Counted from the first letter of the stretch, positions 32,683-41,208 are shown. The stretch: 64,000 bases of DNA from Methylobacterium isbiliense (GCF_022179325.1 NZ_BPQQ01000016.1:62001-126000); one strand, 5' to 3'. Notes: a model not told the origin generated them from the sequence alone. Program-made: numbers and translations.

Positions 32683-32855
32683 GCTGCCCTCTTGCGTTCG
32701 GCGAGCGCTCGCTGGGCCGCCTCGACGTCGGCGTAACAGCCCACCGGCTCCCCCTGCGGGCCGTACGCGTAGACGGTGCCCGGTCGGCTCATGATGACCG
32801 ATCCGAGCTTGTTGCGGCCCTGGAAGACGTCGAGGCGATCACGTTGCGCGGCCAT
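32679..32855 (-). CDS. Very small hypothetical element protein (58 aa)
   Basis: Short frame with an ATG at 32855 preceded by a GAGGG site, and a stop overlapping the next gene's start by four bases. The product begins MAAQRDRLDVFQGRNKLGSV and includes a GTVYAYGPQGEPVGCYADVE strand-turn-strand and a C-terminal basic helix. No family recognised. The overlap, ribosome site and codon use make it a likely real gene. Confidence 0.5.
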   Translation of the reverse strand: MAAQRDRLDVFQGRNKLGSVIMSRPGTVYAYGPQGEPVGCYADVEAAQRALAERKRAA

Positions 32856-32915
32856 GTCACCGGCCCTCTATCGATATACCCTGATTATGGATCAGAGCGG
32901 AATGATAGAGAAGGC

Positions 32916-33245
32916 TTATGGTTCATTGCTGACGATGGCGAGGACAACGAGGCTGCGCGCCTCAGCGTCCCGGCACATGGCGGCGAGCGCTTCGAGGTAC
33001 TCGGCCGTGCTGGTGAACTCCTCCAGGCTGCCCAAGAGTGCCTGCACCGCCTCGTCGCCCTTGCGGGCAATGTCGACGAGCTGCGCTTTGTCCTTCCGGA
33101 CCACGCAAGTCGCGAGTTGGAGCGCCAGCAGCCGGCGCGTCAGGTCTTCGGCCGTGATGTCAGGAAGGTTGAGGCCGTGAAAGCCGACGATCCCCAGCGA
33201 GGCCGCACCTTCGCAGGATCCGCATTGTGAGCTTCGGCGGGTCAT
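32916..33245 (-). CDS. Hypothetical element protein
   Basis: 109-aa protein, family not recognised. A leading CGSCEG could be part of a metal or redox site but is not paired with other cysteines, apart from one in QLATCVV and one in AAMCRD. The body is helical (ITAEDLTRRLLALQLATCVV; GDEAVQALLGSLEEFTSTAE). Its ATG overlaps the stop of the excisionase-like gene, so it is co-transcribed with it. Confidence 0.5.
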   Translation of the reverse strand: MTRRSSQCGSCEGAASLGIVGFHGLNLPDITAEDLTRRLLALQLATCVVRKDKAQLVDIARKGDEAVQALLGSLEEFTSTAEYLEALAAMCRDAEARSLVVLAIVSNEP

Positions 33246-33472
33246 GCGGTCGCTCCATTGTCAGAAGTTGAGCGACACCGACGAGCTGGACGCCATTCAT
33301 CCAGGTCCGCGCGATCGTAGCGAACCTGTCGACCGCTCTTAATGAAGACCGGCCCCGTACCAAACACTCTCAGGCGCTCTAGGTAGTTTTTCGTAACCCC
33401 TAAGTAGCTAGCAGCCTGAGATGTAGTGAGTAGCTTGTCTCGTTCTATTGTGCTATTCTGAGTTTCGGGCAT
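33242..33472 (-). CDS. Excisionase-like helix-turn-helix protein (HTH_17 type)
   Basis: 76-aa DNA-binding protein. KLLTTSQAASYLGVTKNYLE, RLRVFGTGPVFIKSGRQVRY and DRADLDEWRPARR match the MerR-like winged helix of excisionases and AlpA-type regulators. ATG 33472 has a GGAG site; the longer frame up to 33634 would run through the terminator hairpin downstream of the integrase gene and is not favoured. Likely role: directing excision of the element or switching on its genes. Confidence 0.75.
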   Translation of the reverse strand: MPETQNSTIERDKLLTTSQAASYLGVTKNYLERLRVFGTGPVFIKSGRQVRYDRADLDEWRPARRCRSTSDNGATA

Positions 33473-33527
33473 CAATCGCGCTCCACAAAGCTTGGAGCTT
33501 GCTGGTAAGACTGATGCCGGGGAATGA

Positions 33528-33582
33528 AAAAGCCCACCGTGCACCAAGCCAGCGCAGCAAGCACTGGTTGCCATCGGTGGGC
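33528..33582 (-). terminator. Rho-independent terminator after the integrase gene
   Basis: Minus strand: GCCCACCG, a structured loop of about 35 bases with its own inner hairpin, then CGGTGGGC followed by TTTTT. It lies 49 bases after the integrase stop and before the excisionase-like gene, so the two are separately transcribed. Confidence 0.6.
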
Positions 33583-33630
33583 GCGATTGCCCTGTTCCTG
33601 AGAGCCAAGCTAAAGCAAATGAAAGGTTCG

Positions 33631-34929
33631 TCAAGCAGTGCGCCGCGCGTGCCGTATCGGGACGACATCGCCAGATGGCGTGCCTTCGAGAGCTGCGGCA
33701 ATAGTCGCGCCGATGCGGTCCGACGCACGCTTGACCGGATCTGCGTGCAGATGAGCGTAGCGCTGTGTGGTGCTGGCCTGTGTGTGGCCCAACAGGCGAC
33801 CGATGATCGGCAGCCCCATGCCTCCGCCTGCGCCCACGCTGGCGAACGAATGCCGCAGGTCATGGAGCCGGAGGCCATCAAGTTCTGCAGCGCGCGTGAA
33901 GGCCGCCCAAGGCTTCGCGAGGTCGGCACGGGGCTTCGCCGGATCGTTGCCCGCCACGACGTACGCAGAGGCTCGCGGGAGGCCTTCTATGATCGCCAGG
34001 GCGGGCGCGTTGAGCACGACGGCACGCCGGCCGGTTTTCGAAGTCGGCAAGAAGAGCATGCCGCGCTCGAAATCTACATCAGCCCACCTGAGATGCAGGA
34101 TCTCCCGGAGCCTGCAACCGGTGAAGAGAAGCAAGCGCACGGCTGCCGTCACATGCGGGCTGTAGACCGTGCGCGCGTTCTCATCCGCCGCCCGGTGCTT
34201 CGATCGGGCCTTGTTCGGGTCGGCGCTCCAGGCGAGCCCGATCGTTTCCGCCTCGCGAAGGACGGCACCGAGGCGCTGAAGCTCCTCCGTGGTGAGGTAG
34301 CGCTCCCGGGCTTCCTCCCCGAACCGCTCCACGTGACGGGTCGGCACCTCGAATGCCCGCGGGAGGATCTGGCGACGGATGGCGAAAGTGTAGATGGATG
34401 ACAGGGCCGCAAGAACACGGTTGGCCGTGATGCGGTGCCCACCCTCCCCTATGCGGCGGTGCAGCCTGTCGACGTCGGCGAACGTCACCTCCCCCACCTT
34501 GCGCGTTCCCAAGGCCGGCGTGATGTGCTTGTCGAGATAGATCCGATAGAGGGCCGCTGTGCCGGACGCGAGCTTTGGTGCCACGGCTTCGGCCAACCAT
34601 TGCTCCGCTACCGCCGCCAGGGTTGGCGCTTCGCGATCCGCGCGCCGCTTGGCGGCTGGGTCCTCACCGGAGCGAGCCGCCGTCAGCTTCTCTCGTGCGA
34701 GCCTGCGGGCTTCTTCCGTTGCAAGCACACCATGGGGACCAAGCGTCAGCCGCTCGTTCCGCGAACCCCGGCCACCTGATCCCGCGCGGTACTCCACGAC
34801 GTAGCTCTTCGCACCGGAAGGGAAGACGCGCACCGCGAACCCCGGCAATTCCTGATCGTAGACCGTGAAGCGGCTGGCCGCCGGCTTCAGGGCATCGACG
34901 GTGCGTTTCGTGAGGCGCGCCGTGGGCAT
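33631..34929 (-). CDS. int: Site-specific tyrosine recombinase (integrase)
   Basis: 432-aa phage-type integrase. The N-terminal arm-binding domain (ARLTKRTVDALKPAASRFTV; LPGFAVRVFPSGAKSYVVEY) is of the DUF4102 type, then a core-binding SAM-like domain (TLAAVAEQWLAEAVAPKL), then the catalytic domain with R273 in TGCRLREIL, K298 in SKTG, HxxR at 356/359 in LHDLRHSFAS, H382 in LLGHTQAS and nucleophile Y391 in QRYAHL. All catalytic residues are present, so the element may still be able to excise. It is the outermost gene next to attR, away from the intact tRNA. Confidence 0.95.
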   Translation of the reverse strand: MPTARLTKRTVDALKPAASRFTVYDQELPGFAVRVFPSGAKSYVVEYRAGSGGRGSRNERLTLGPHGVLATEEARRLAREKLTAARSGEDPAAKRRADREAPTLAAVAEQWLAEAVAPKLASGTAALYRIYLDKHITPALGTRKVGEVTFADVDRLHRRIGEGGHRITANRVLAALSSIYTFAIRRQILPRAFEVPTRHVERFGEEARERYLTTEELQRLGAVLREAETIGLAWSADPNKARSKHRAADENARTVYSPHVTAAVRLLLFTGCRLREILHLRWADVDFERGMLFLPTSKTGRRAVVLNAPALAIIEGLPRASAYVVAGNDPAKPRADLAKPWAAFTRAAELDGLRLHDLRHSFASVGAGGGMGLPIIGRLLGHTQASTTQRYAHLHADPVKRASDRIGATIAAALEGTPSGDVVPIRHARRTA

Positions 34930-34953
34930 CTCGTCCCTACCTTCCGGTTTCCG

Positions 34954-34975
34954 CGGGTCGGCACCGGGTCGGCAC
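34954..34975 (+). repeat. Tandem 11-mer CGGGTCGGCAC x2, right end
   Basis: Second occurrence of the tandem pair seen at 24069-24090, same orientation, 24 bp upstream of the integrase start codon and 116 bp inside attR. Could bind the integrase arm domain and also affect expression of int. Confidence 0.6.
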
Positions 34976-35091
34976 CGGAAGGAAAATCAGCGGAAACTCT
35001 GGAAAGCACGCTAGGGCCGGATTTCGCCGAAAACAACGCTAGCTCAGGCGTTTAGGAAAGCTTGGAAAAACACCGTCAAACTAAAAAATTG

Positions 35092-35143
35092 AGATTGTGG
35101 ATCTAGAGGTCCCCCGTTCGAGCCGGGGTGGCGGTACCAGCGA
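35092..35143. other. attR core (52-bp direct repeat)
   Basis: Copy of the 3' part of tRNA-His from the anticodon stem through the CCA plus four bases. It lacks the acceptor 5' strand and D-arm, so it is not a tRNA gene. Confidence 0.92.
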
Positions 35144-35640
35144 TTTCCTGAAGATGGCAGATGGTGAGCGGGGCCAGCGCGCGATCGGCTCCCAGGATGG
35201 CACGCGTGGAATGCGATGCGCCGACGCCCTTTCGGATGACTCCCTCAGCGCGCCGAACCTGCCCCAAATCGCACTCTGAATCGGGCTCGCCACGGCCTAT
35301 TGCTGGCGTGCGACACCGTGAGGGCGGGTTCGGACATGCATGACAGGCAAAAGCCAAGCAGAGAACCCGAGGGCACATCTCCAGCATGTCAGGGCTGCAT
35401 CTGCCCCTGATGCCATAGCGCGCGAAGCAGTTCGTCCGCCATTGCCGCTCGTCGTCACTGACGCCGTGGCAACGCTCGCGCCTCTCGATCCTGCGCAACG
35501 TCGGATCGAGCGGCCGATGCGAGGACGCGATCGGCCTCACCGAGAACCACGGCCGTCGGCAGGCCTTTCATCGCAGCCGGCACGGCTCGGCGCAGATCAA
35601 CGGCATCTCGAACCACTCGCTCGCGGGGTTGACTAGCTTC
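35144..35640. other. Gap after attR, no supported gene
   Basis: 497 bp. Open frames exist on both strands, but none has a ribosome site with a recognisable product. This is the sequence that would follow tRNA-His directly if the element were excised. Confidence 0.4.
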
Positions 35641-37305
35641 ATGATCGACTATCGTGAGTTCGATGCCATCGTCGTGGGCTCCGGTGCTTCGGGAGGCTGG
35701 GCCGCAAAGGAGCTCACCGAAGGCGGAATGCGCGTGCTCCTCCTGGAAGCAGGCCGCGCCGTCGATCCGGTCAAGGATTTTCCACAACCGGCGAAGGCGG
35801 GGCATCACCTCGCGGTCGGCCATCCGCTCGTCGCGCGGTCCAAGGCCGCCCTCCTGGGCGGTCAGTTCGTCCAGGCCCGCTGCATCGCGTTCAGCCATCT
35901 CACCCAGCGGTTCTTCGTCAACGATCGCCAGAATCCCTACACGACGCCGCCGGGCAGGCCCTTCAACTGGTACCGGGGACGCCAGCTCGGCGGCAGGCTC
36001 TACCTGTGGGGGCGCCTCGTCTTCCGCATGTCGGACGACGACTTCAAGGCCGCGAGCCGAGACGGACACGGCGCCGATTGGCCGATCTCCTACAGCGACC
36101 TCGCTCCGCATTACGACACGGTCGAGACGTTTCTCGGCGTCAACGGCACGCTGGAAGACATTGCCGGATTACCGGATGGGAAATACGTCAAGCCGACGAC
36201 CCTCAACCAGCCCGAGAGAGAATTCCGCGCCCGTGTCGAACAGGCGTTCCCCGGCGCGCACGTCATTCCGACGCGGTATGTCGCCAACAACGCGTCGCGC
36301 ATTCCGCTCCCCATCCGGGCGGCGCAGGAGACGGGCCTGCTGACGCTCAGGACGGATGCCATCGTCGAGGCTCTCACCATCGACGAGGCGACGGGGCGCG
36401 CGACAGGCGTCCGCTACATCGACCGGATCACGGGACAGACGCACGCGGCGCGGGCGCGATTCGTCTTCCTGTGCGCGGGCAGCATCGAAACGCTGCGGAT
36501 CCTGATGAATTCGCGCTGCCAGCGCCATCCGGGCGGTGTCGGCAACAGCTCCGGGCGGCTCGGCCGGAACTTCATGGATGCGGTCCACATCGCACTGACC
36601 GGGCCGCACGAAGACGTGGAGGCCCAGGAGCCCACGGCTCGGACCGACGCCTTCGATTTCGGCAAGATCGGCGGCTTCTATGTGCCTGCCTTCAGGACGA
36701 CGGAGCCGGTGGCGGGGCCTTACCGACGGGGCTTCGGCATCATGGGCGGCATCGGGCGGGGCTATCCCTTCTGGTATCTCACCGCGCAGGGCGAGATGCT
36801 GCCCCGGCCGCAGAACAGGGTGACGCTCGACCCCGCCAAGCGGGACGCCTGGGGCATCCCGGCCGCGCATGTCGACGTCAGCTACTCCGAGAACGAGGAG
36901 CGGATGGTCGCGGATGCCCGCGCGACGTTGCAACGCATGGCCACCGTTGCGGGTCTCAAGCCGAAGGCGACGCCGATCGGCAAGCCGCTGCACAATCTCG
37001 CCTTCAGGATCATGCGCAGGCGCTTGGTGATGCCATCCGGCGCCAGCATTCCCGGCTCCGCGATCCACGAGGTCGGCGGCGCGCCGATGGGGACGGACCC
37101 GAAGACCTCGGTGCTCGATCCCTACAATCGATGCTGGGATGCGGACAACGTCGTCGTCACCGATGGGGCCTGCTTCGTGTCGAGCGGTGCCCAGAACACC
37201 ACCTTGACCATCATGGCGCTGACGGTGCGGGCCTGCGCCCACGTCCTCAAGATGCATCGCGCTGGCTCGCCGGCCTACGAGCTGAGTTATACCGACGGTC
37301 GTTGA
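35641..37305 (+). CDS. GMC-family FAD-dependent oxidoreductase
   Basis: 554-aa glucose-methanol-choline oxidoreductase. The dinucleotide fold is at the N-terminus (DAIVVGSGASGGWAAKELTE; LLLEAG). WYRGRQLGGRLYLWGRLVFR is the second FAD motif region, and the C-terminal IHEVGGAPMGTDPKTSVLDP and FVSSGAQNTTLTIMALTVRA hold the active-site His and Asn of the family. There is no Tat signal, so it is probably cytoplasmic. ATG 35641 was chosen over a TTG four codons earlier. Substrate (a sugar, alcohol or choline-like compound) cannot be fixed; the electron acceptor is likewise unknown. No cytochrome or small subunit gene is adjacent. Confidence 0.87.
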   Translation: MIDYREFDAIVVGSGASGGWAAKELTEGGMRVLLLEAGRAVDPVKDFPQPAKAGHHLAVGHPLVARSKAALLGGQFVQARCIAFSHLTQRFFVNDRQNPYTTPPGRPFNWYRGRQLGGRLYLWGRLVFRMSDDDFKAASRDGHGADWPISYSDLAPHYDTVETFLGVNGTLEDIAGLPDGKYVKPTTLNQPEREFRARVEQAFPGAHVIPTRYVANNASRIPLPIRAAQETGLLTLRTDAIVEALTIDEATGRATGVRYIDRITGQTHAARARFVFLCAGSIETLRILMNSRCQRHPGGVGNSSGRLGRNFMDAVHIALTGPHEDVEAQEPTARTDAFDFGKIGGFYVPAFRTTEPVAGPYRRGFGIMGGIGRGYPFWYLTAQGEMLPRPQNRVTLDPAKRDAWGIPAAHVDVSYSENEERMVADARATLQRMATVAGLKPKATPIGKPLHNLAFRIMRRRLVMPSGASIPGSAIHEVGGAPMGTDPKTSVLDPYNRCWDADNVVVTDGACFVSSGAQNTTLTIMALTVRACAHVLKMHRAGSPAYELSYTDGR

Positions 37306-37336
37306 AGACGACCTTTGGTTCCGGTCTCGACTTGTC

Positions 37337-37412
37337 GCCAAGCCTCCGGCTTGGCATCGACACGTCGCGATGGGTCATCGGCCCCGTCGATCCCGGGCTT
37401 GCCCGGGATCGA
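37337..37412. repeat. Two strong hairpins after the GMC gene
   Basis: First: GCCAAGCC-TCC-GGCTTGGC at 37337-37355. Second: a perfect 12-bp stem TCGATCCCGGGC-TT-GCCCGGGATCGA at 37387-37412. They may end transcription of the GMC gene or be a REP-type pair; the second could also form a cruciform. Confidence 0.5.
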
Positions 37413-38119
37413 GATCGATGCGTCAGCATCCTGGGGCGGTGGCATGAGGCACGCGCAGCATTCTGCCCACGAGCCTCAGTTTCGATGAACCGAAGCGATC
37501 GGAGCCGCGGCCGGCGGGGCCGAACGGCTGACATCGGCGGTGCCGACACCCGAGGCGGCCCGGCCGCCGCGCACCCGACGTGAGCGCGGGCCGGCGGCGC
37601 GGCGTGAGCCCGGCCGATCCCGGCGCGCACGGCAGCGTCGCCTCTCGCCACGGCCCGAGTGCATCTCGCCTACGCAGAACGGCGGGAATGGTCCGGAAGC
37701 GGAAGGTCTGGGCATGCAAGGCCAAGCTCAGCAGCGCTTTCGCCGCAGACGACACCCTCGACAGAACGTCCTGGCTGAGTTACTGCGCGCCGAGTCTCGG
37801 CGAGAACATAATGCGAACGACGCTTTTGAGCAGGGCGGTCCGGCGCGGGCGCGGGTGGCGGACGTGGCGCACCGAGAATGCCAGCGAGATCTTCTTCGGA
37901 GCGGCCGCGCCGCTTGGCGGCATGCGCCTGCGCTGGACGGTGCGGGGCCGCATCGGCGTCCTTGATGCCGCCGCCAACCGCAGGCTCGCCCGTCATACGG
38001 CCTTCGATCTGATCAACAACACGAACGTCACGGGCGCCCTGCGCGACCCCGGCGACTGCGCCACCCCCCGCCGCAAGGCCGGGTGAGCGCAGCCCGGGGG
38101 GCTCGGGCCTCTCGCTCCG
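37413..38119. other. Gap of about 700 bp, no supported gene
   Basis: Long open frames occur on both strands because of the high GC content, but none shows a family resemblance or a good ribosome site. The best candidate is a 91-codon frame from ATG 37811 on the plus strand (start MRTTLLSRAVRRGRGWRTWR), with a weak GGCGAG site; I do not call it. Confidence 0.35.
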
Positions 38120-38506
38120 TCAGGCCGTACGCGCCGCCGCCTGCTCGGCGGCCACCAGCACGTCGAGCGCACGCCACGGCTTGGGCATGTAGGTCGCGGA
38201 TCGCGGCAGGTGGTCGATCCGGTCACCGGGGCCGCCGGAGGTCACCACCATCCGGATCCAGGGCCATTTCGTCGCCACCATGCGGGCGAGGTCGACGCCG
38301 TCCACGAGGCGCGGCAACTGTACATCGGTGAAGATGAAGGCAACGTCCTCCGCGTGCTCACGCAGATAGGCCAGAGCCTCCTCGCCGCTCTCGGCCTCGA
38401 CGACCTGCAGATCGGTCTCCTCCAGCACGGCCGCCGCGAGATCGCGCAGCATCCGGTCATCCTCGACCACCAGCGCGGCCATACGTGGAGCGATCGCTTG
38501 TCCCAT
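38120..38506 (-). CDS. Single-domain response regulator (CheY-like)
   Basis: 128-aa receiver domain without an output domain. ALVVEDDRMLRDLAAAVLEE gives the acidic pair; phosphoacceptor Asp at about 61 in IFTDVQLPRLVDG; Thr/Ser in MVVTSGGPGD; Lys at about 109 in YMPKPW. ATG 38506 follows a GGGGGA site; an upstream open frame to 38596 is not favoured. Such proteins usually relay phosphate from orphan sensor kinases. No kinase gene is next to it; it is divergent from the LysR gene, with a 385-bp gap (38507-38891) in which I see no gene. Confidence 0.85.
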   Translation of the reverse strand: MGQAIAPRMAALVVEDDRMLRDLAAAVLEETDLQVVEAESGEEALAYLREHAEDVAFIFTDVQLPRLVDGVDLARMVATKWPWIRMVVTSGGPGDRIDHLPRSATYMPKPWRALDVLVAAEQAAARTA

Positions 38507-38891
38507 CGGCAGTCCCCCGGTTGCGTGAACGGCCACGGCCATGACCGACACCGCAATTCCAACGGCGCGCCGCGCGAAGTGTTCAAGCGCAGCCATTAAC
38601 CCAGATCAAGATCATCCGACCACTGGATCGCGCGACGCAAGAAGTTTGAGCGCGACAGGATCGCGCCGACCGAGTCACGCGCGATACGGGGACGCCGTGG
38701 CCCACGCACACGTGGATGCAGACTTGGCCGCCTTCAGGGTCCCGGCAACGTCCCGGTCGCAGCGGCCACCGCTTCGGTTCTCCGGATCGCGCCGCCTTGT
38801 CGGGGCCGAGCCGATGGCCACGGTGCCCGAAGATGCTCTATGCCCCGGGTCTCGCCCCTCCACCCGACCTTGGCGCCCAGGTGTTGCGTTC

Positions 38892-39797
38892 ATGGAGCTC
38901 AAGTGGCTTGAGGATTTCGTCAGCCTGGCGCGGACGGGCAGCTTCTCGCGCTCGGCCGAGGAGCGCCATCTCACCCAGCCCGCCTTCAGCCGCCGCATCA
39001 GGGCGCTCGAAGCGTGGCTCGGCGTCTCCCTCGTCGACCGCAGCACCTATCCGACCACGCTGACGCCCGCAGGCCGTGATTTTCGCGAGACGGCCGAGGA
39101 GACCGTGCGGATGCTGCACGCCAGCCGGGCCGCCCTGCAGGCGGCCACCCGGCCGAGCCAGCAGACGATCGCCGTTGCGGCGCTCCACACCCTCGCCCTG
39201 ACGTTCTTTCCGCGCTGGCTGCGCCGGATCGAGGCCCATACGGGCCCGCTCGACAGCCGCCTGCTCCCGGACGACTACCACACCTGCCTGCAGGCGCTGG
39301 CCGAGGGCGGCTACGACTTCCTGCTCACCTTCCACCATCCGGGCGTGCCGCTCCCGCTCGACCCCGCGTCGTTTCCGCACCGCGTGGTGGGGGCCGACAG
39401 CCTCGTCCCCGTGTGCAGCGCCGCGCTCGGCGCGGAGCGGGCGGCGCTGCCGCTGCTCGGCTACGCGCCGAACTCCTTCCTCGGCCGGGTCGCCGCGCTC
39501 GCCCGGCAGGCGCAGGCGGAAGGCTCGCCGGCCGTGACCGCGCACACCAACGAGAACGCCATGGCCGAGGCGCTGAAGTTCATGGTGCTGGAAGGGCACG
39601 GGCTGGCATGGCTGCCGCGCAGCCTCGTGGCCCGCGAACTGGCCGCGGGCGAGGTGATCGTCCTGTCCGGGGAGGCGCCCCTCGACATCCGCCTCTACCG
39701 CAACGCCGGCCATCGGCGTCCTGCGGTCGCGGCGGTGTGGGAGGCGGCCGGTGCCGTGGCCGCCGAAACTATGCCGACCCGGCATCGGCCAGACTGA
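38892..39797 (+). CDS. LysR-family transcriptional regulator
   Basis: 301-aa regulator with an N-terminal winged helix (LEDFVSLARTGSFSRSAEER, HLTQPAFSRRIRALEAWLGV) and a periplasmic-binding-protein-like effector domain (QTIAVAALHTLALTFFPRWL onwards). ATG 38892 begins the family-conserved MELKWLEDF; the frame is open upstream but not conserved. It precedes an aspartate/glutamate racemase-family gene on the same strand, 59 bp downstream, which it may control. Confidence 0.9.
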   Translation: MELKWLEDFVSLARTGSFSRSAEERHLTQPAFSRRIRALEAWLGVSLVDRSTYPTTLTPAGRDFRETAEETVRMLHASRAALQAATRPSQQTIAVAALHTLALTFFPRWLRRIEAHTGPLDSRLLPDDYHTCLQALAEGGYDFLLTFHHPGVPLPLDPASFPHRVVGADSLVPVCSAALGAERAALPLLGYAPNSFLGRVAALARQAQAEGSPAVTAHTNENAMAEALKFMVLEGHGLAWLPRSLVARELAAGEVIVLSGEAPLDIRLYRNAGHRRPAVAAVWEAAGAVAAETMPTRHRPD

Positions 39798-39856
39798 CAC
39801 GGCATTGGACCGCGCCGCCGTGGCGCCGCATGGTGCCCCCGCTGCAGGAGGTCGCG

Positions 39857-40570
39857 ATGCTCGGTGTGCTCGGTGGAATGGGTCCAATGGCGACCGTCGA
39901 CTTCATGGCCAAGGTCGTCCGCCACACGCCCGCCGCCCGCGATCAGGACCACATCCCGATGGTGGTCTGCTCGGACACCCGCATTCCCGACCGCGGCCCC
40001 GCCATCCTGGGCGAGGGCGCCGACCCGTTCCCCGCCCTGCGCGAGACCTTGCGCCGGCTCGAAGCGGCAGGCGCGACCTGCATCGCCATCCCCTGCAACA
40101 CCGCACATTTCTGGCACGCCGCTCTCCAGGCCGAGTCCGGCGTGCCCATCCTGCACATCGTGGATGCGGTCGCGGCCGCGCTCGACCGTGAGCAGGGCGG
40201 CGAGATCGGCCTGCTGGCGACCGGCGGCACCCTGGCGGCGGCCATCTATCCTGAGCGTCTGGCCCGGCGCGGCTTCATCTGCCGGACACCCGACGCCGCC
40301 GGGCAGGCCGAGGTGATGCGGGGGATCGCGCTGGTGAAGGCCGGAGAACTGGACGAGGCGACGGCGATCCTGCGCAGGCAGGCCGAGGCGTTGGTGGCGG
40401 CGGGCTGCGCTCGGGTCGTGATGGCCTGCACCGAGATCCCGGTGGCGCTCGGGCCGGTCGAAGGCCCGCTGCGCGCAGCGCTGGTGGATGCGACCGAGGC
40501 GCTGGCCCGCGCGTGCATCCGCACCTGCCGGGCGCAGGCGGATGGTTCGGCCGCGCCGCTCGCTGCGTGA
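39857..40570 (+). CDS. Aspartate/glutamate racemase family protein
   Basis: 237-aa cofactor-independent racemase of the Asp/Glu/hydantoin family. GVLGGMGPMATVDFMAKVV is the usual start; the two catalytic cysteines lie in AIPCNTAHFW and VMACTEIPVAL. GCAGGAGG lies just before the ATG. Products of this family supply D-aspartate or D-glutamate, or act on related amino acids; the exact substrate is open. Same-strand neighbour of the LysR regulator. Confidence 0.87.
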   Translation: MLGVLGGMGPMATVDFMAKVVRHTPAARDQDHIPMVVCSDTRIPDRGPAILGEGADPFPALRETLRRLEAAGATCIAIPCNTAHFWHAALQAESGVPILHIVDAVAAALDREQGGEIGLLATGGTLAAAIYPERLARRGFICRTPDAAGQAEVMRGIALVKAGELDEATAILRRQAEALVAAGCARVVMACTEIPVALGPVEGPLRAALVDATEALARACIRTCRAQADGSAAPLAA

Positions 40571-40611
40571 CGCGGCGGTCCGCCCCGCGCGCGGACGCCT
40601 GTCCTGACGGA

Positions 40612-41208
40612 TCAAGGCTTTTCTGCCGCAACGGCGATGCCGCCGTCGAGCTCGTCGCGGATGACGCCGAGCAGGGCCGTTTTCACATCGTGCCCGCGCG
40701 CGGTGAGCGAGAGCCGGTGGCAGCTCTGAACGAGCCCGTTGGTCTCGTCCGGCACGCGCGCTTCCTCGGCCTTGCGGCGCCTCGTCTCGTCGTCGTGGGA
40801 CGTCGCGACCAGCCCACGATGCTCAAGGTCGACGTCGATGAAGGCGTAGAGCCGCAGATCGGCCGAGGGCCGCTCGTACACGCAGTGGATGCCCTGATGG
40901 GGAAGGGTGAAGAGCCGGAGCATCTGCAGCCCGGTCAGGGACTCGATCGCCTCGATGATCGCCTGCCGCTCCTCCGCCGTGAGACGATCGAGGCCGGCCT
41001 TCCGCAGCGAGACCGTCAGGCGGCCGCGGTCCTTGAGCACCACCTCGCCCCAGGCCGTCTTCATGCTCTGGATCCGCGCCGTCACCGACATCAGGTCGCG
41101 GAAGGACTGATTGACCGCGGGGGCATTCAGGAAGGCCAGGAGGATCAATCCTGCCGGGACAATCACGCGCCAGATCGTGCTGCTTGCAATCGAAACCGCC
41201 TTCGCCAT
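40612..41208 (-). CDS. Hypothetical protein with one N-terminal membrane anchor
   Basis: 198-aa protein. Residues 8-28 (IASSTIWRVIVPAGLILLAF) form a probable membrane anchor, followed by a soluble, charged domain (RDRGRLTVSL; LTAEERQAIIEAIESLTGLQ; HQGIHCVYERPSADLRLYAF) of unknown fold. ATG 41208 has a GAGGAGG site, so the upstream open frame is not used. Convergent with the racemase gene. The 298-bp gap upstream (41209-41506) shows no gene. Confidence 0.65.
   Translation of the reverse strand: MAKAVSIASSTIWRVIVPAGLILLAFLNAPAVNQSFRDLMSVTARIQSMKTAWGEVVLKDRGRLTVSLRKAGLDRLTAEERQAIIEAIESLTGLQMLRLFTLPHQGIHCVYERPSADLRLYAFIDVDLEHRGLVATSHDDETRRRKAEEARVPDETNGLVQSCHRLSLTARGHDVKTALLGVIRDELDGGIAVAAEKP

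Larger units (their letters stand above)
23954..35143. mobile_element. 11.2-kb integrated phage-satellite-like element at tRNA-His
   Basis: Bounded by perfect 52-bp direct repeats. All genes are on the minus strand. In transcription order: tyrosine integrase, excisionase-like HTH protein, small unknown genes, winged-helix/zinc-ribbon protein, unknown 198-aa protein, major capsid, prohead protease, portal, head-tail adaptor, tail-chaperone-like protein, HK97 gp10-like protein, tape-measure protein. No terminase large subunit, tail tube, baseplate, fibre, holin or lysin was found, so it cannot make a complete phage alone. The capsid genes argue for a capsid-forming phage satellite; a deleted prophage is the alternative. 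GC content is lower than the chromosome in several stretches. Confidence 0.85.

Noticed and set aside
35092-35143. A second tRNA-His gene
   Set aside because: Only the 3' part from the anticodon stem is present; it is the attR repeat.
37580-38086. A 168-codon plus-strand frame between the GMC gene and the response regulator
   Set aside because: No ribosome site at the first start, no family resemblance, and strong Arg bias typical of shadow frames.
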